From the NCBI RefSeq assembly GCF_000196255.1, contig NC_006371.1, positions 310,001 through 374,000 of the forward strand: DNA of 64,000 nt, read 5' to 3'. Position 1 is the stretch's first letter. The number at the start of each line of letters is the position of its first letter. Below the pieces are notes generated by a model that did no database searches, was not told the DNA's origin, and saw only the letters and a list, made by a program, of their open reading frames with translations. The position numbers were made by a program, and so were the translations under genes. This DNA is from Photobacterium profundum SS9 (GTDB lineage Bacteria; Pseudomonadota; Gammaproteobacteria; Enterobacterales; Vibrionaceae). Shown piece after piece: positions 53,809 to 62,420 of this stretch.

Positions 53809-56778
53809 CTAGATTTTGGTTACTGTATAGGAGTTGCTATTGTCAAACAACGTAATGCGATATGTACCTTCCCCCTCTCGGATATCTATGTCAGCCCCGT
53901 TAAGTTCAAAACTACCGTCTGAGCCGTTATCTCCAAAGTTTTTTCTCCAGTCACCGAAAACATCGAACTTGAACTGTTCGTTACTGCTAGCACCAAAGCT
54001 AACTTCAACTTGCCAAGTATAGTCTGCGATTAGAGTCATCTCTGTACTAGTCCAGTTATTATTGGTACCACGGACAGCAAGGCTGGGTTGGTTCGATGCA
54101 AAACCGCAGTTGTACTGACACTGCGTAGTTGTGATCTCGATGGTCTTGATATTCTCCACCGATTCGACTCCTGTTCGTATCGAAATGACGCTACCTTCTT
54201 TAATCCAGCCTTTTGCTCCATCGGCTTCCAATGCGATACGATTCGCCAAGCTAGTGAGTGGTGAGCCATTTAGGGTGACGGTAGCGCTGTCGTCAGAATT
54301 GATCAGATAACGTACTTCGTTGTTACGGCTACTGAGTGCTCCGGCAAAGTTGCCATGCGCGGCGTCGATGGTAATTTGGACCCCGTTGCTGATCGGCGTT
54401 TGGTTGATCAAGGTTTCGCGTACCAGGTAATGCGGTACGCTGTTGGTGTCGTAAGAGTCAACTGTAGTACCGTCATCTTCATATAAGGTGAAGCTGCTGG
54501 CTTTGTCTGACGGGAAGACTTTAACGATCAACTCATCATGACGGGAACCGTCTTTGCGGTGACCAAATACATCCTTTGTTTGTGCGTCGACATACATCAT
54601 TGGAATGATGGCTCCAGCACGAACATAAGTCGGTACGCGATTGCGGTTTTCTGAAGGGATCCACAGGTTCACATTTGGCAAGGTTATGCCATTTACGGTA
54701 TCGTATTTCTCTAGGGTGTGGTAGTTGTACCAAGACCCAGTAGGCAGATAGACGTCGCGGGTTGCTTTAAACTGGGTGGTCAGGCTAGCGACTAGGATAT
54801 CTTTCCCTATCATCTTTTGGTCTGCTTTACCGCTCAGCGTTTGATCATCCTGATAATAAAAAGGCATTGGCGCGATTACTGGCTCTCCATATTTGTAGGC
54901 TCGATGGGCCAGAGAATAGTAGTAAGGGATCAGCTCGTAACGCTGGCGTAAATTGCTCAGGTTACCCACGATATTACCTATCAGCGCCGGAGATGTTTCA
55001 GTTATAATGCAGTCGTTCCCTGTAGCTCCGGGCATTCCGCAGTTATTACCGTGAGGTCGCAACGGAATATCTAGCCAAGCCGCATTGGCAAACCAGAGAC
55101 TGTACATTTCATTTTCGCTATAGCCAGTTCCTGGCTCAATAGCTGTGTCTTTATTACCTTTATCGTCGAATTTTCGCCAAAACCCACCAATATCTGAGCT
55201 GTAGTAGTCAATGCCAGCAAAGGACATTTGCATAGCTGCATTATAGTGCATGTTCATGTGATCGAGACGACCACCGATATCACCAGACCATAAACTAACG
55301 CCATAGCGTTGAGAGCCCACCGTACCTGCACGAGCAATGGAGTAAGGTCGCTGTGGGTTTTCGGCATGGTTACGCACGTAGCCGTCATAGATCGACTTGC
55401 TCCACAACAGGTTGTGGACATTATTGTAGTCGGCGTGGTTGCCGTTGGCATAACAGGAGTCTGGGCGGAAATCTTCTGGTTCACCTAAGTCGGTCCAGTG
55501 GCCAAAAACACCCAAATCGATGATGTTAGGTTTGCGCACATTGTCGTGCCACCAAGCGGCTGCCGCATTGTTTGACCAGTCGATCATGCCGCTGATGCCA
55601 AACCAATTATTAAATTCGGTAGCATCGCTAGTGCCGCAGTTTTTGGCAAAACCGTCGTGAGCGGCCATACCATCGTAGTTGGTGCCACCATAGTTACCTT
55701 GTTTGGAGACGTATGATTCTTCGATGGTGATTAGCCCGATGTCGTCTTTTTTCAAACTGGCTACTTTACTCGCAGGATCGGGAAAAGCTTGCTCATCAAA
55801 AGACAAGTCGCCCATAGGGTTAGCATCACTGTTATTTTGCCAAGCGTGTTTGAAACCAAACCAAGCAACATCCAAAAGGGCTCCGTCGAGTGGGAAATTT
55901 TTTTGACGTAACGTTTTGATGGTATCGTCCAGCTCAGCCCAATTGTCGTAGGAAAATTCGGATACCCACATCCCTAATGCCTTTTTTGGCAATACTGGTG
56001 GACGGCCTACCAGTTCCATGAAATCGCTGCGCAAATCGGGAAGATCCGCTCCGCTCATATAGTAGAGGTTGGTTTCAGCTGCATTTTTGTTGCGGATTTC
56101 CCACCATTCTCGGGAAAGGTTGAAATCATTTTTGAATTTGGAATCAAGAAACAAAGCATAGTTGATGTTGGTGCCAACGGCATACAACACAGGGAACTGC
56201 AAGCGTGGTGTTGTGGCACCTGCATAGGCTCCGTCGCTGTACGTCACGCTGCTAAAGGTGTTGCCTCGGTCATCCGGTGTACTGAACCCTCCGGCTTCTA
56301 ACCATTCACCGTTGACCTGACCACCGTTATTCAGATCAATAGAGGCAAAGGTTTGACCCAAACCGTATACTGAATGCATACCGAGATTGTGAACGGAAGC
56401 GCCATTCCAAGTGTTATCATAGATTGCGGGACAAATGGTGGCACTCTGCTTATTGTTTTGATTTAGTTCGTTAATGGAGATGCAACCGTTGTTGCTGTCT
56501 ACACTAACGCTCAGCTCTTTAGTGTTAAAGCCATTATCGTTGGGGTTATAGAACTTTGGTCCTGAGTAATCTTTCTTAAACACCATGGCAGTATTTTTTA
56601 TTGTCGATTCACCGATAGTATTGCTGTGATGGCGAAAAGAAATGTGTATCAGGTCGTCGTCAAGTATTTCAATGACAGTACTGGCTAAACCATAATTAAC
56701 AACATACGGTTCAGGAATCGAAGCAAAAGATAAACTAGGTGTTAGCAGGCAACAAACTGCTAATAATTTTTTTTTCAT
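53809..56778 (-). CDS. Secreted GH31 alpha-glycosidase with C-terminal carbohydrate-binding-like domain
   Basis: 989 residues with a signal peptide (MKKKLLAVCCLLTPSLSFA). GH31 landmarks: WVSEFSYDNWAELDDTIKTLRQKNFPLDGALLDVAWFG, the nucleophile Asp430 in FGHWTDLGEPEDF, and the acid/base Asp500 in VSLWSGDIGG. A beta-sandwich region ends near 885. The last 95 residues (SLAVRGTNNNWTSTEMTLIADYTWQVEVSF, FDVFGDWRKNFGDNGSDG) look like a starch-binding CBM. Substrate could be maltose/isomaltose-type glucans or a transglycosylation product. Confidence 0.9.
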   Translation of the reverse strand: MKKKLLAVCCLLTPSLSFASIPEPYVVNYGLASTVIEILDDDLIHISFRHHSNTIGESTIKNTAMVFKKDYSGPKFYNPNDNGFNTKELSVSVDSNNGCISINELNQNNKQSATICPAIYDNTWNGASVHNLGMHSVYGLGQTFASIDLNNGGQVNGEWLEAGGFSTPDDRGNTFSSVTYSDGAYAGATTPRLQFPVLYAVGTNINYALFLDSKFKNDFNLSREWWEIRNKNAAETNLYYMSGADLPDLRSDFMELVGRPPVLPKKALGMWVSEFSYDNWAELDDTIKTLRQKNFPLDGALLDVAWFGFKHAWQNNSDANPMGDLSFDEQAFPDPASKVASLKKDDIGLITIEESYVSKQGNYGGTNYDGMAAHDGFAKNCGTSDATEFNNWFGISGMIDWSNNAAAAWWHDNVRKPNIIDLGVFGHWTDLGEPEDFRPDSCYANGNHADYNNVHNLLWSKSIYDGYVRNHAENPQRPYSIARAGTVGSQRYGVSLWSGDIGGRLDHMNMHYNAAMQMSFAGIDYYSSDIGGFWRKFDDKGNKDTAIEPGTGYSENEMYSLWFANAAWLDIPLRPHGNNCGMPGATGNDCIITETSPALIGNIVGNLSNLRQRYELIPYYYSLAHRAYKYGEPVIAPMPFYYQDDQTLSGKADQKMIGKDILVASLTTQFKATRDVYLPTGSWYNYHTLEKYDTVNGITLPNVNLWIPSENRNRVPTYVRAGAIIPMMYVDAQTKDVFGHRKDGSRHDELIVKVFPSDKASSFTLYEDDGTTVDSYDTNSVPHYLVRETLINQTPISNGVQITIDAAHGNFAGALSSRNNEVRYLINSDDSATVTLNGSPLTSLANRIALEADGAKGWIKEGSVISIRTGVESVENIKTIEITTTQCQYNCGFASNQPSLAVRGTNNNWTSTEMTLIADYTWQVEVSFGASSNEQFKFDVFGDWRKNFGDNGSDGSFELNGADIDIREGEGTYRITLFDNSNSYTVTKI

Positions 56779-57103
56779 ATTAAATTAATCCATAGAGTTA
56801 ACTAATGTGCACATGTGTATGCATATGTATGTTCTATGTATTAGCATTAATAAAGCTCCTCCTTGGCTCTACGCCCCCTTGGAATATTTTAATATTTGTG
56901 AAACGCGATCCCTTTTGTAGGGCTTTGTTGCCTATTAAAGCTTTGTGGTCTTTTTATACGGCTAGGCGATCCGATAGCGATTGGGTATCACCAGGTAAGT
57001 AAAACGGCTAAAATAGAACCACCGAACAACATTGCCTTTGACTGATTTTCAATGTCTCTCTTGTGTAATAGATTGTTTTTTTTCATGGCTCCCGCGACTG
57101 AAC
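56779..57103. other. Intergenic region upstream of the GH31 gene
   Basis: No gene seen. It contains CATATGCATACACATGTGCACAT-like repeats before the GH31 start. AGGGCTTTGTTGC (56919-56931) is also found inverted at 62385-62397 beside an IS903-like fragment, so it may be a short remnant of that element. It also receives the 3' end of the MocR gene. Confidence 0.35.
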
Positions 57104-58471
57104 TTAGCGTTGCTTTACTAGGGCAATTTGTTCTTTAATGATTATCAAGCCTGTTTTGAGTTGGCTACGACTAGCCGGGCCTGTGAGTGATATACGTATT
57201 GCTGCTGGTACTGGGTAACGACCCACTGCAAACATTTCTGCTTCGCGAACATGAATCCCTTTATTACGTAGTAGTTTACTAAAGCTATAGCCAGTTAATG
57301 GCTCTGGTAAGGGTATCCAACAGTTAAATCCGGGAATAACCGCATTATTCTGTGGTGGAAAATACTGATTAAATAGCCGATGCCGTGCGCTAAGCTCCAG
57401 CGCGATTTCTTTATCAACGGCTTCCATGGCCCCATTGGTTAGCCAGCGACAAACGAGGTCGATCATCAATGGGCTGATGTGCATGCAATTGGCGCGCAAT
57501 GTTCGTTGCAAGGTATCTTTTAGTGTTAGCGGCATGATGAGATAACCGACCCGTAACCCTCCGGCAAAATATTTAGAGAAACTACCAACATAAATAGTGA
57601 TGTCGGGGGCTATTGCAACCAAAGGCGTTTTACGGTGACTAGGTGGGCAATACAGCACATCATCTTCAATAATTAAGACGTTATACCGACGGCAAATCTC
57701 GATAATTTTTAGACGACGACTATCATTTATTTGTGTACCTGTTGGGTTTTGAATTGCTGGGGTTAAATAGAGTAACCGTGGTTTGTGACGTTTGCAGTGC
57801 AGTTCTAAATCTTCAGGAATAATACCATCATCATCCAGCTGCACAGGCACTAATTTACGTTCTGCCTGCTGACAGGCATTGATGAATTCTGCGTAACATA
57901 ATCCTTCAACCAGAATGGTTTCTTTAGGGCGAGAAAGTGACTGTAAAATAATGGCTAAGCTATGCTGACCACCATATGTCCAAATTAGGCGGCGATTATC
58001 GATATCAACGTTAAGGCGATCGCTTAGCCACTGTTGCAAGGTTTTATTATGCCCGTGTAATCCTTCGGCACTGTAATAATCGAGCACGGCTTTTTGCGCG
58101 GTGGGCTCGTGAGATAAGTCTTGCAGAATCGTCGACAGGTGCTGTTGTTGGCTAAGCAATAGTGGACGACAAATGGCGAGATCTATACCTTCTTGAGACG
58201 TCACAGGGTGATAAAAAGTTTGCTGTTCAGATTGCCTATCTTTTACATATGTACCGCTACCCACCTTTGGCTCAATCAATCCTCTTAGTTCTAATTCCTG
58301 ATAGGCGCGGGTAACCGTACCGACTGTTACTCCAAGGCGATATGACAATATACGCTGTGGTGGCAATTTCATGTTTATTGCCAATTCATTGCTTTCAATG
58401 GCTTCAGTTAACGCATCGGCCAATGCCATAAATTTAGGGCCTGTACGATTTGAGATATCAGGAATGAACAT
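57104..58471 (-). CDS. MocR-type GntR/aminotransferase-fold regulator
   Basis: 455 residues. The GntR winged helix-turn-helix is at the N-terminus (KLPPQRILSYRLGVTVGTVTRAYQELELRGLIEPKVGSGTYV). The class I aminotransferase fold follows, with GGQHSLAIIL, YLTPAIQNPTGTQINDSRR, IIEDDVLYCPP and the PLP-binding Lys in VGSFSKYFAGGLRVGYLI. It is divergent from a LysE exporter, so it probably activates that gene in response to an amino-acid-PLP aldimine. The ATG at 58471 overlaps an AAGGTG ribosome site. Confidence 0.9.
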   Translation of the reverse strand: MFIPDISNRTGPKFMALADALTEAIESNELAINMKLPPQRILSYRLGVTVGTVTRAYQELELRGLIEPKVGSGTYVKDRQSEQQTFYHPVTSQEGIDLAICRPLLLSQQQHLSTILQDLSHEPTAQKAVLDYYSAEGLHGHNKTLQQWLSDRLNVDIDNRRLIWTYGGQHSLAIILQSLSRPKETILVEGLCYAEFINACQQAERKLVPVQLDDDGIIPEDLELHCKRHKPRLLYLTPAIQNPTGTQINDSRRLKIIEICRRYNVLIIEDDVLYCPPSHRKTPLVAIAPDITIYVGSFSKYFAGGLRVGYLIMPLTLKDTLQRTLRANCMHISPLMIDLVCRWLTNGAMEAVDKEIALELSARHRLFNQYFPPQNNAVIPGFNCWIPLPEPLTGYSFSKLLRNKGIHVREAEMFAVGRYPVPAAIRISLTGPASRSQLKTGLIIIKEQIALVKQR

Positions 58472-58635
58472 TGTCACCTTCGGTAGGGGTACATTTAAAT
58501 ACTGAATATAGGATAGATAAGGCTTAATAAGAAAGAAATAGAAGAATTGTTATGGTGACGCATGAACAATAGGTGAATGGCACATTCTTTCGTTACGCTC
58601 GTTATATTAAATGGCTAAGCATGAAGGAATGAAAT

Positions 58636-59250
58636 ATGAGTACAGTATGGGATTTATTGCCAGCGATGAGTGTGTTTGCTTTTGTAACGGCGATGACACC
58701 GGGGCCCAATAACTTTCTATTGGCAAGCTCTGGTGCTCAATTTGGTATACGTCAGTCGCTACGTCATTTGGTTGGAATCCGTATTGGTGTTATTGGTCTG
58801 GTACTGTTATGCGCCGGTGGGGTCGCATTAGCCCTTAAACAGCACCCAGAACTTTACCGTGTTTTACAGTTTCTAGGGTTGGGTTACATGCTCTGGCTGG
58901 TGGTGAAATTGATGTGCTTTAATGCGATAGGTAAAAGTGGAAGTGCGGGAAAGCCGTTATCAATGAAACAGGCAATGCTATTCCAGTTGGGTAATGTAAA
59001 AGCATGGATGGGCTCATTAGCACTAGTAACCAGTTACAGTTTGCCAAGCCATTATTGGTTATCTGTATTCAATATCGTGGTGGTGTTCACTGTCTTTGGG
59101 CTGTTTGCAAATACCTGCTGGGCGGGAGTCGGGCGTTGGATCAATCAATACTTAAATACCTCTTTGAAGCAGCGTGCTTTTAATGTCAGCTTAGGCTGCA
59201 TGACTCTGCTGTCATTACTGCCCGCAATCACGGAAATGATCAAGTTGTAA
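58636..59250 (+). CDS. LysE/RhtB-family amino-acid exporter
   Basis: 204 residues with about six membrane segments. FVTAMTPGPNNFLLASSGAQFGIRQSLRHLVGIRIGV has the family's conserved TPGPNN. Terminal segments FNIVVVFTVFGLFANTCWAGVG and VSLGCMTLLSLLPAI follow. It exports an amino acid such as threonine, homoserine or cysteine-type compounds; substrate unproven. Control by the divergent MocR protein is likely. Confidence 0.9.
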   Translation: MSTVWDLLPAMSVFAFVTAMTPGPNNFLLASSGAQFGIRQSLRHLVGIRIGVIGLVLLCAGGVALALKQHPELYRVLQFLGLGYMLWLVVKLMCFNAIGKSGSAGKPLSMKQAMLFQLGNVKAWMGSLALVTSYSLPSHYWLSVFNIVVVFTVFGLFANTCWAGVGRWINQYLNTSLKQRAFNVSLGCMTLLSLLPAITEMIKL

Positions 59251-59449
59251 TTAAATTGTCAGATTTATTTACAGTGTATACGTACTTTCATTACCGCTTG
59301 ATAACAGTTAAATAATAACAGCAAAATTAACCACTTATAAAAGATGGTCTCTTTTGTTTTGTGTGATGAATAGCTGATAATTACGTTTATGAAATCAATA
59401 TCATGTGCCACTTGAATTTATTTTAAACGTAGTCATCAGGGAGATTGAT

Positions 59450-60763
59450 GTGTTTGTTGTTGAATTTTTAATTGTACTGGTTTGTATCTTAATTGGTGCA
59501 CGGATTGGTGGTATCGGGTTAGGTGTCATGGGCGGTGTGGGTTTGGCCATACTGAGTTTTGTGTTTGGTATGCAACCAACTAGCCCACCAATCGATGTAA
59601 TGTTGATGATCATGGCGGTTGTGGCTGCTGCGGCTTCAATGCAAGCGGCGGGCGGTTTGGATTTTTTAATCAAAATAGCCTCTAATATTCTGCGTAAAAA
59701 CCCTCGTCACATCACTTTTATTGCGCCGATTGTTACTTACTTCTTCACGATGATGGCGGGTACTGGTCACGTAGCTTATTCAGTATTACCTGTTATCGCG
59801 GAAGTGAGTCGCCGTAGTGGTATTCGTCCTGAGCGCCCTATGGGTATGGCGGTTATCGCTTCACAATTTGCTATTGTTGCTAGCCCGATTGCGGCTGCCG
59901 TGGTAGCACTTGTGGCATTCTTAGAGCCGCAAGGTATTACGCTAGCTGACGTATTGTTGGTGACTATTCCATCAACGATGCTTGGCTTAGCGTCAGCGTG
60001 TGTGATCGTGAATAAACTGGGTAAAGAACTGAAAGACGATCCAGAATATCAGCGTCGCTTACAAGATCCTGCATACCGTGAAGAAATGGAAAAAGAGGTA
60101 AAGGTTGAAGATTTAGTCATTCAACCAGAAGCAAAAAAAGCCGTATCTTTGTTCTTATTCGGCTCATTGATTGTGGTGGTGATGGGGGCCTTCCCGTTCT
60201 TGCGTCCAAGTTTCGATGGTCACCCTATGGGAATGGCGCACACCATTGAAATTGTGATGTTGTCGGTTGCGGCGTTGATTATCTTAATCTGTAAGCCTGA
60301 TGGTTATGCGATCACGCAAGGTTCGGTGTTCCATGCTGGTATGCGTGCGATTGTCGCGATTTTTGGTATCGCATGGCTGGGCGACACCTTCATTGCCGGA
60401 CACGGTGAGATGGTAAAAGAAGCCGTATCAGGCTTAGTAGAAGTAGCACCGTGGACATTTGCGTTTGCGTTGTTTGGCTTGTCAGTAATGGTGAACAGCC
60501 AAGGCGCAACAACAGCTGTATTAGTACCTGTGGCAATTACTTTGGGTCTACCACCGACAGTAATCATTGCAACTTTCGTTGCCGTGAACGGGTATTTTTT
60601 CATTCCAAACTATGGTCCAATTATCGCGTCGATTGATTTCGACCGTACTGGTACCACCAAAATCGGTAAGTATATTTTCAACCATAGCTTTATGATGCCG
60701 GGCTTATTAAGCATGGTGTTCAGTATCATCTTCGGACTGATTTTTGCTGGCATTGTATTGTAA
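59450..60763 (+). CDS. dcuB: Anaerobic C4-dicarboxylate antiporter, DcuB-like
   Basis: 437 residues, in the DcuA/DcuB size range. [30 protein letters not shown] opens it; [49 protein letters not shown] and [25 protein letters not shown] are Dcu signatures, closer to DcuB than DcuA. The start is a GTG with GGGAG 6 nt upstream; the frame is open for 15 more codons. It exchanges fumarate, aspartate or malate for succinate during anaerobic growth. Confidence 0.9.
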   Translation: MFVVEFLIVLVCILIGARIGGIGLGVMGGVGLAILSFVFGMQPTSPPIDVMLMIMAVVAAAASMQAAGGLDFLIKIASNILRKNPRHITFIAPIVTYFFTMMAGTGHVAYSVLPVIAEVSRRSGIRPERPMGMAVIASQFAIVASPIAAAVVALVAFLEPQGITLADVLLVTIPSTMLGLASACVIVNKLGKELKDDPEYQRRLQDPAYREEMEKEVKVEDLVIQPEAKKAVSLFLFGSLIVVVMGAFPFLRPSFDGHPMGMAHTIEIVMLSVAALIILICKPDGYAITQGSVFHAGMRAIVAIFGIAWLGDTFIAGHGEMVKEAVSGLVEVAPWTFAFALFGLSVMVNSQGATTAVLVPVAITLGLPPTVIIATFVAVNGYFFIPNYGPIIASIDFDRTGTTKIGKYIFNHSFMMPGLLSMVFSIIFGLIFAGIVL

Positions 60764-60817
60764 TCTATTAGCGGCTTATCAGAGTAAGTTGCTTAGGTTA
60801 CTTGTTGTAATATGTAG

Positions 60818-60849
60818 AAAAGCCAGTGCAGTAATGCACTGGCTTTTTT
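60818..60849 (+). terminator. Terminator of dcuB
   Basis: AAAAGCCAGTGCA and TGCACTGGCTTTT form a long stem with a GTAA loop and T6. The next element begins directly after the T-tract. Confidence 0.93.
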
Positions 60850-61333
60850 GTTTGCCCAGCAAAGCTGGCAAACCCGTTCACTTGAAAGATAGTGAAGTCA
60901 CCCCTGACTAAGGGGAAGTACACTTGAAGACTGCAAAGCGCAGTGTTTTTTTTTCATCGGTACACAAGTTATCTGGCGAGATAAGACATCTAGAATGGGT
61001 TGCTTGGAAGCAAGACGACTGATGACCAGAGCCGTACAAGGGAGTAGCCATGCGCCAGCTCAATAGATTGCGAAACGCTAGAACGTTGAGTCGCACAGGG
61101 AAACAAACCGCCCTTTAAATACATTAGCATGACGAAATGGAGTTCATCGCGAAGCCCATTAGCCAGTTTATCGATGCCCAATAAATGGTTCGATGAGCTG
61201 GGGCTGTTTAATTTAGAAAGGGTGGTAGTTGGAGCTGTGTTCTAAGGAATAAAAGTGTACATGAGCCGTGTACGAGGTCCGTACGCACGGTTCTGTGAGA
61301 GGGATGAGGCGGTCACGCCTCACCCTACTCGAT
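60850..61333 (+). mobile_element. ORF-less group II intron
   Basis: The 3' end is a domain V hairpin at 61263-61293 (GAGCCGT/ACGGTTC lower helix, GC bulge, GTACG/CGTAC upper helix). It is followed by TGTGAGAGGG and a domain VI-like hairpin GATGAGGCG-GTCA-CGCCTCACC, and CTACTCGAT, the usual 3' terminus. The 5' side begins GTTTGCCCAGC-AAA-GCTGGCAAAC, then TTCACT/AGTGAA and CCCCT/AGGGG hairpins, as in a structured domain I. No reverse transcriptase frame lies inside. About 485 nt, inserted exactly behind the dcuB terminator. Confidence 0.7.
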
Positions 61334-61364
61334 GTGTCTGATTGTTCGAGCGCACTGTTAGGGG

Positions 61365-61391
61365 GACGAAAAGTTATGCTGAAGTACAAAC
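61365..61391 (+). repeat. IS6-family right-end repeat beside its pseudogene
   Basis: ACGAAAAGTTATGCTGAAG and following ACAAAC match the solo end at 22532-22558 at 24 of 27 positions. It is 20 nt beyond the IS6 transposase stop, as expected for the element's own end. Confidence 0.55.
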
Positions 61392-61411
61392 GTACTGATT
61401 TTTAGAAGCAA

Positions 61412-61957
61412 TTAGGCTGCTAGCGCGTAAAATTCATCCCAAACAGGTAAACCATCAGGGTTGTTGAGCTGCCCATTTTTAATCATCGACCACAGCTCCA
61501 CGCCAATGAGTGTGGCATTTGCTCCTTCGTCTGATTTCCATCCTAAACATTGATTCATTTTACCTTTCACTCTGCGGTGGCTTTGCTCAACAAATACTTG
61601 ACTGAAAGAATTTCAATTAGACTCAGCATGTGCCCGTTATTCCAAAGCTCAACATTGATATGATGCAGTGCTAATACTATCCTACATAAGTATTTGATCA
61701 TTTTTGCTGGTTAAAACCACTTATAACGTCGTTATGAATTGTGTAATTAGAGCCACTTAGTTATCTGCAATTCATGTCTAGTTATAAGCGACTTTTCCTG
61801 CGCAATATTATGATCAACTACTTACCTAGAATGGTATAACGTGTTGGAATGGCTGCCGTCAATAACCACTTTCTCTGGTATTCTATGTTGACCTTTGACG
61901 TTGATATAGGTCTCATCCATCCGCCACGAAGAAGCGACTGGCTTTTTCACTTGTCTG
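61412..61957 (-). pseudogene. IS6-family transposase remnant, deleted, frameshifted and split by a MITE
   Basis: Minus-strand pieces read KKPVASSWRMDETYINVKGQ (first Asp), then directly PEKVVIDGSHSNT (second Asp), the MITE, LALHHINVELWNNGHMLSLIEI, a frame change, and VEQSHRRVKGKMNQCLGWKSDEGANATLIGVELWSMI (Glu) to a TAA. About 40 residues between KGQ and PEK are deleted and the N-terminus is missing. The order is that of an IS6/IS26-type DDE transposase. Confidence 0.8.
61675..61836. mobile_element. Miniature inverted-repeat element (MITE) inside the IS6 remnant
   Basis: 162 nt with 27-nt imperfect terminal repeats: TACTATCCTACATAAGTA at the left, and inverted TACCATTCTAGGTAAGTA at the right, each followed by a TTGATCAT. 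Both sides carry TAA (61672-61674, 61837-61839). Removing the element plus one TAA restores the transposase reading SNT-LALHH. No coding capacity. Confidence 0.75.
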
Positions 61958-62208
61958 GCTAGCAAATGCACTCATGGTATCTTGTAGAATTGAAGGGCAA
62001 TCAAGATTAAGCGGATTAGAAGCTTCTCTTGCTTGAAAGAAGGTATCTGGGTTTGAGCTTGTTCCCCTAATCGATGGGCGATCTGGTGATAATGCTCTTG
62101 AACGATGTGATGACAGTGCATCTTTAGGATACATCACCATCATTTCAGCATCTAGCAGCGGATCAATAGATGTGATTTCGTGTGAGGTCTTGAAACCATC
62201 AAAAAATG
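61958..62208 (-). pseudogene. Pyruvate-flavodoxin oxidoreductase (NifJ/YdbK) internal fragment
   Basis: The minus strand reads FDGFKTSHEITSID, then PKDALSSHRSRALSPDRPSIRGTSSNPDTFFQAREASNPLNLDCPSILQDTMSAFASQTS. The FDGFRTSHE and RPxxRGTxxNPDxFFQAREAxNP stretches are characteristic of pyruvate:flavodoxin oxidoreductases of about 1170 residues. Only about 83 residues remain, bounded by the IS6 remnant on one side and an IS903-like fragment on the other. Confidence 0.8.
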
Positions 62209-62397
62209 AATATCTCAGAAACTGCTATGCAACGTTACAAGAAGATAATAGGCAATACATTACACAGCAGAGAATTCGAAAATCAGTTAAAGGAAATGTT
62301 ACTCGGTTGTTGTATTTTAAATCGCTTTACTCACCTCGGGATGCCCAATAGCTACCGGATCAAAAGACCCCGTACTTTAGTGTTGCAACAAAGCCCT
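62209..62397 (+). pseudogene. IS5-family (IS903-like) transposase C-terminal fragment and right end
   Basis: ISETAMQRYKKIIGNTLHSREFENQLKEMLLGCCILNRFTHLGMPNSYRIK matches the C-terminus of IS903-type transposases (RYKxxIGxxLxxRxxxxQ...N...LGMP). It is followed by GTGTTGCAACAAAGCCCT, which inverted (AGGGCTTTGTTGC) resembles the GGCTTTGTTG end of this group. The N-terminal three quarters are missing. Confidence 0.72.
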
Positions 62398-62420
62398 ATC
62401 CGTTCGATATTGCTTCTGGT

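Noticed and set aside
59405..59449. Start of the DcuB-like gene 45 nt upstream
   Set aside because: The extra residues ([14 protein letters not shown]) lack family similarity; the GTG at 59450 has GGGAG at ideal spacing.
60904..61181. Minus-strand open frames within the ORF-less intron
   Set aside because: They overlap structured RNA hairpins, show no protein family features and have no ribosome sites.
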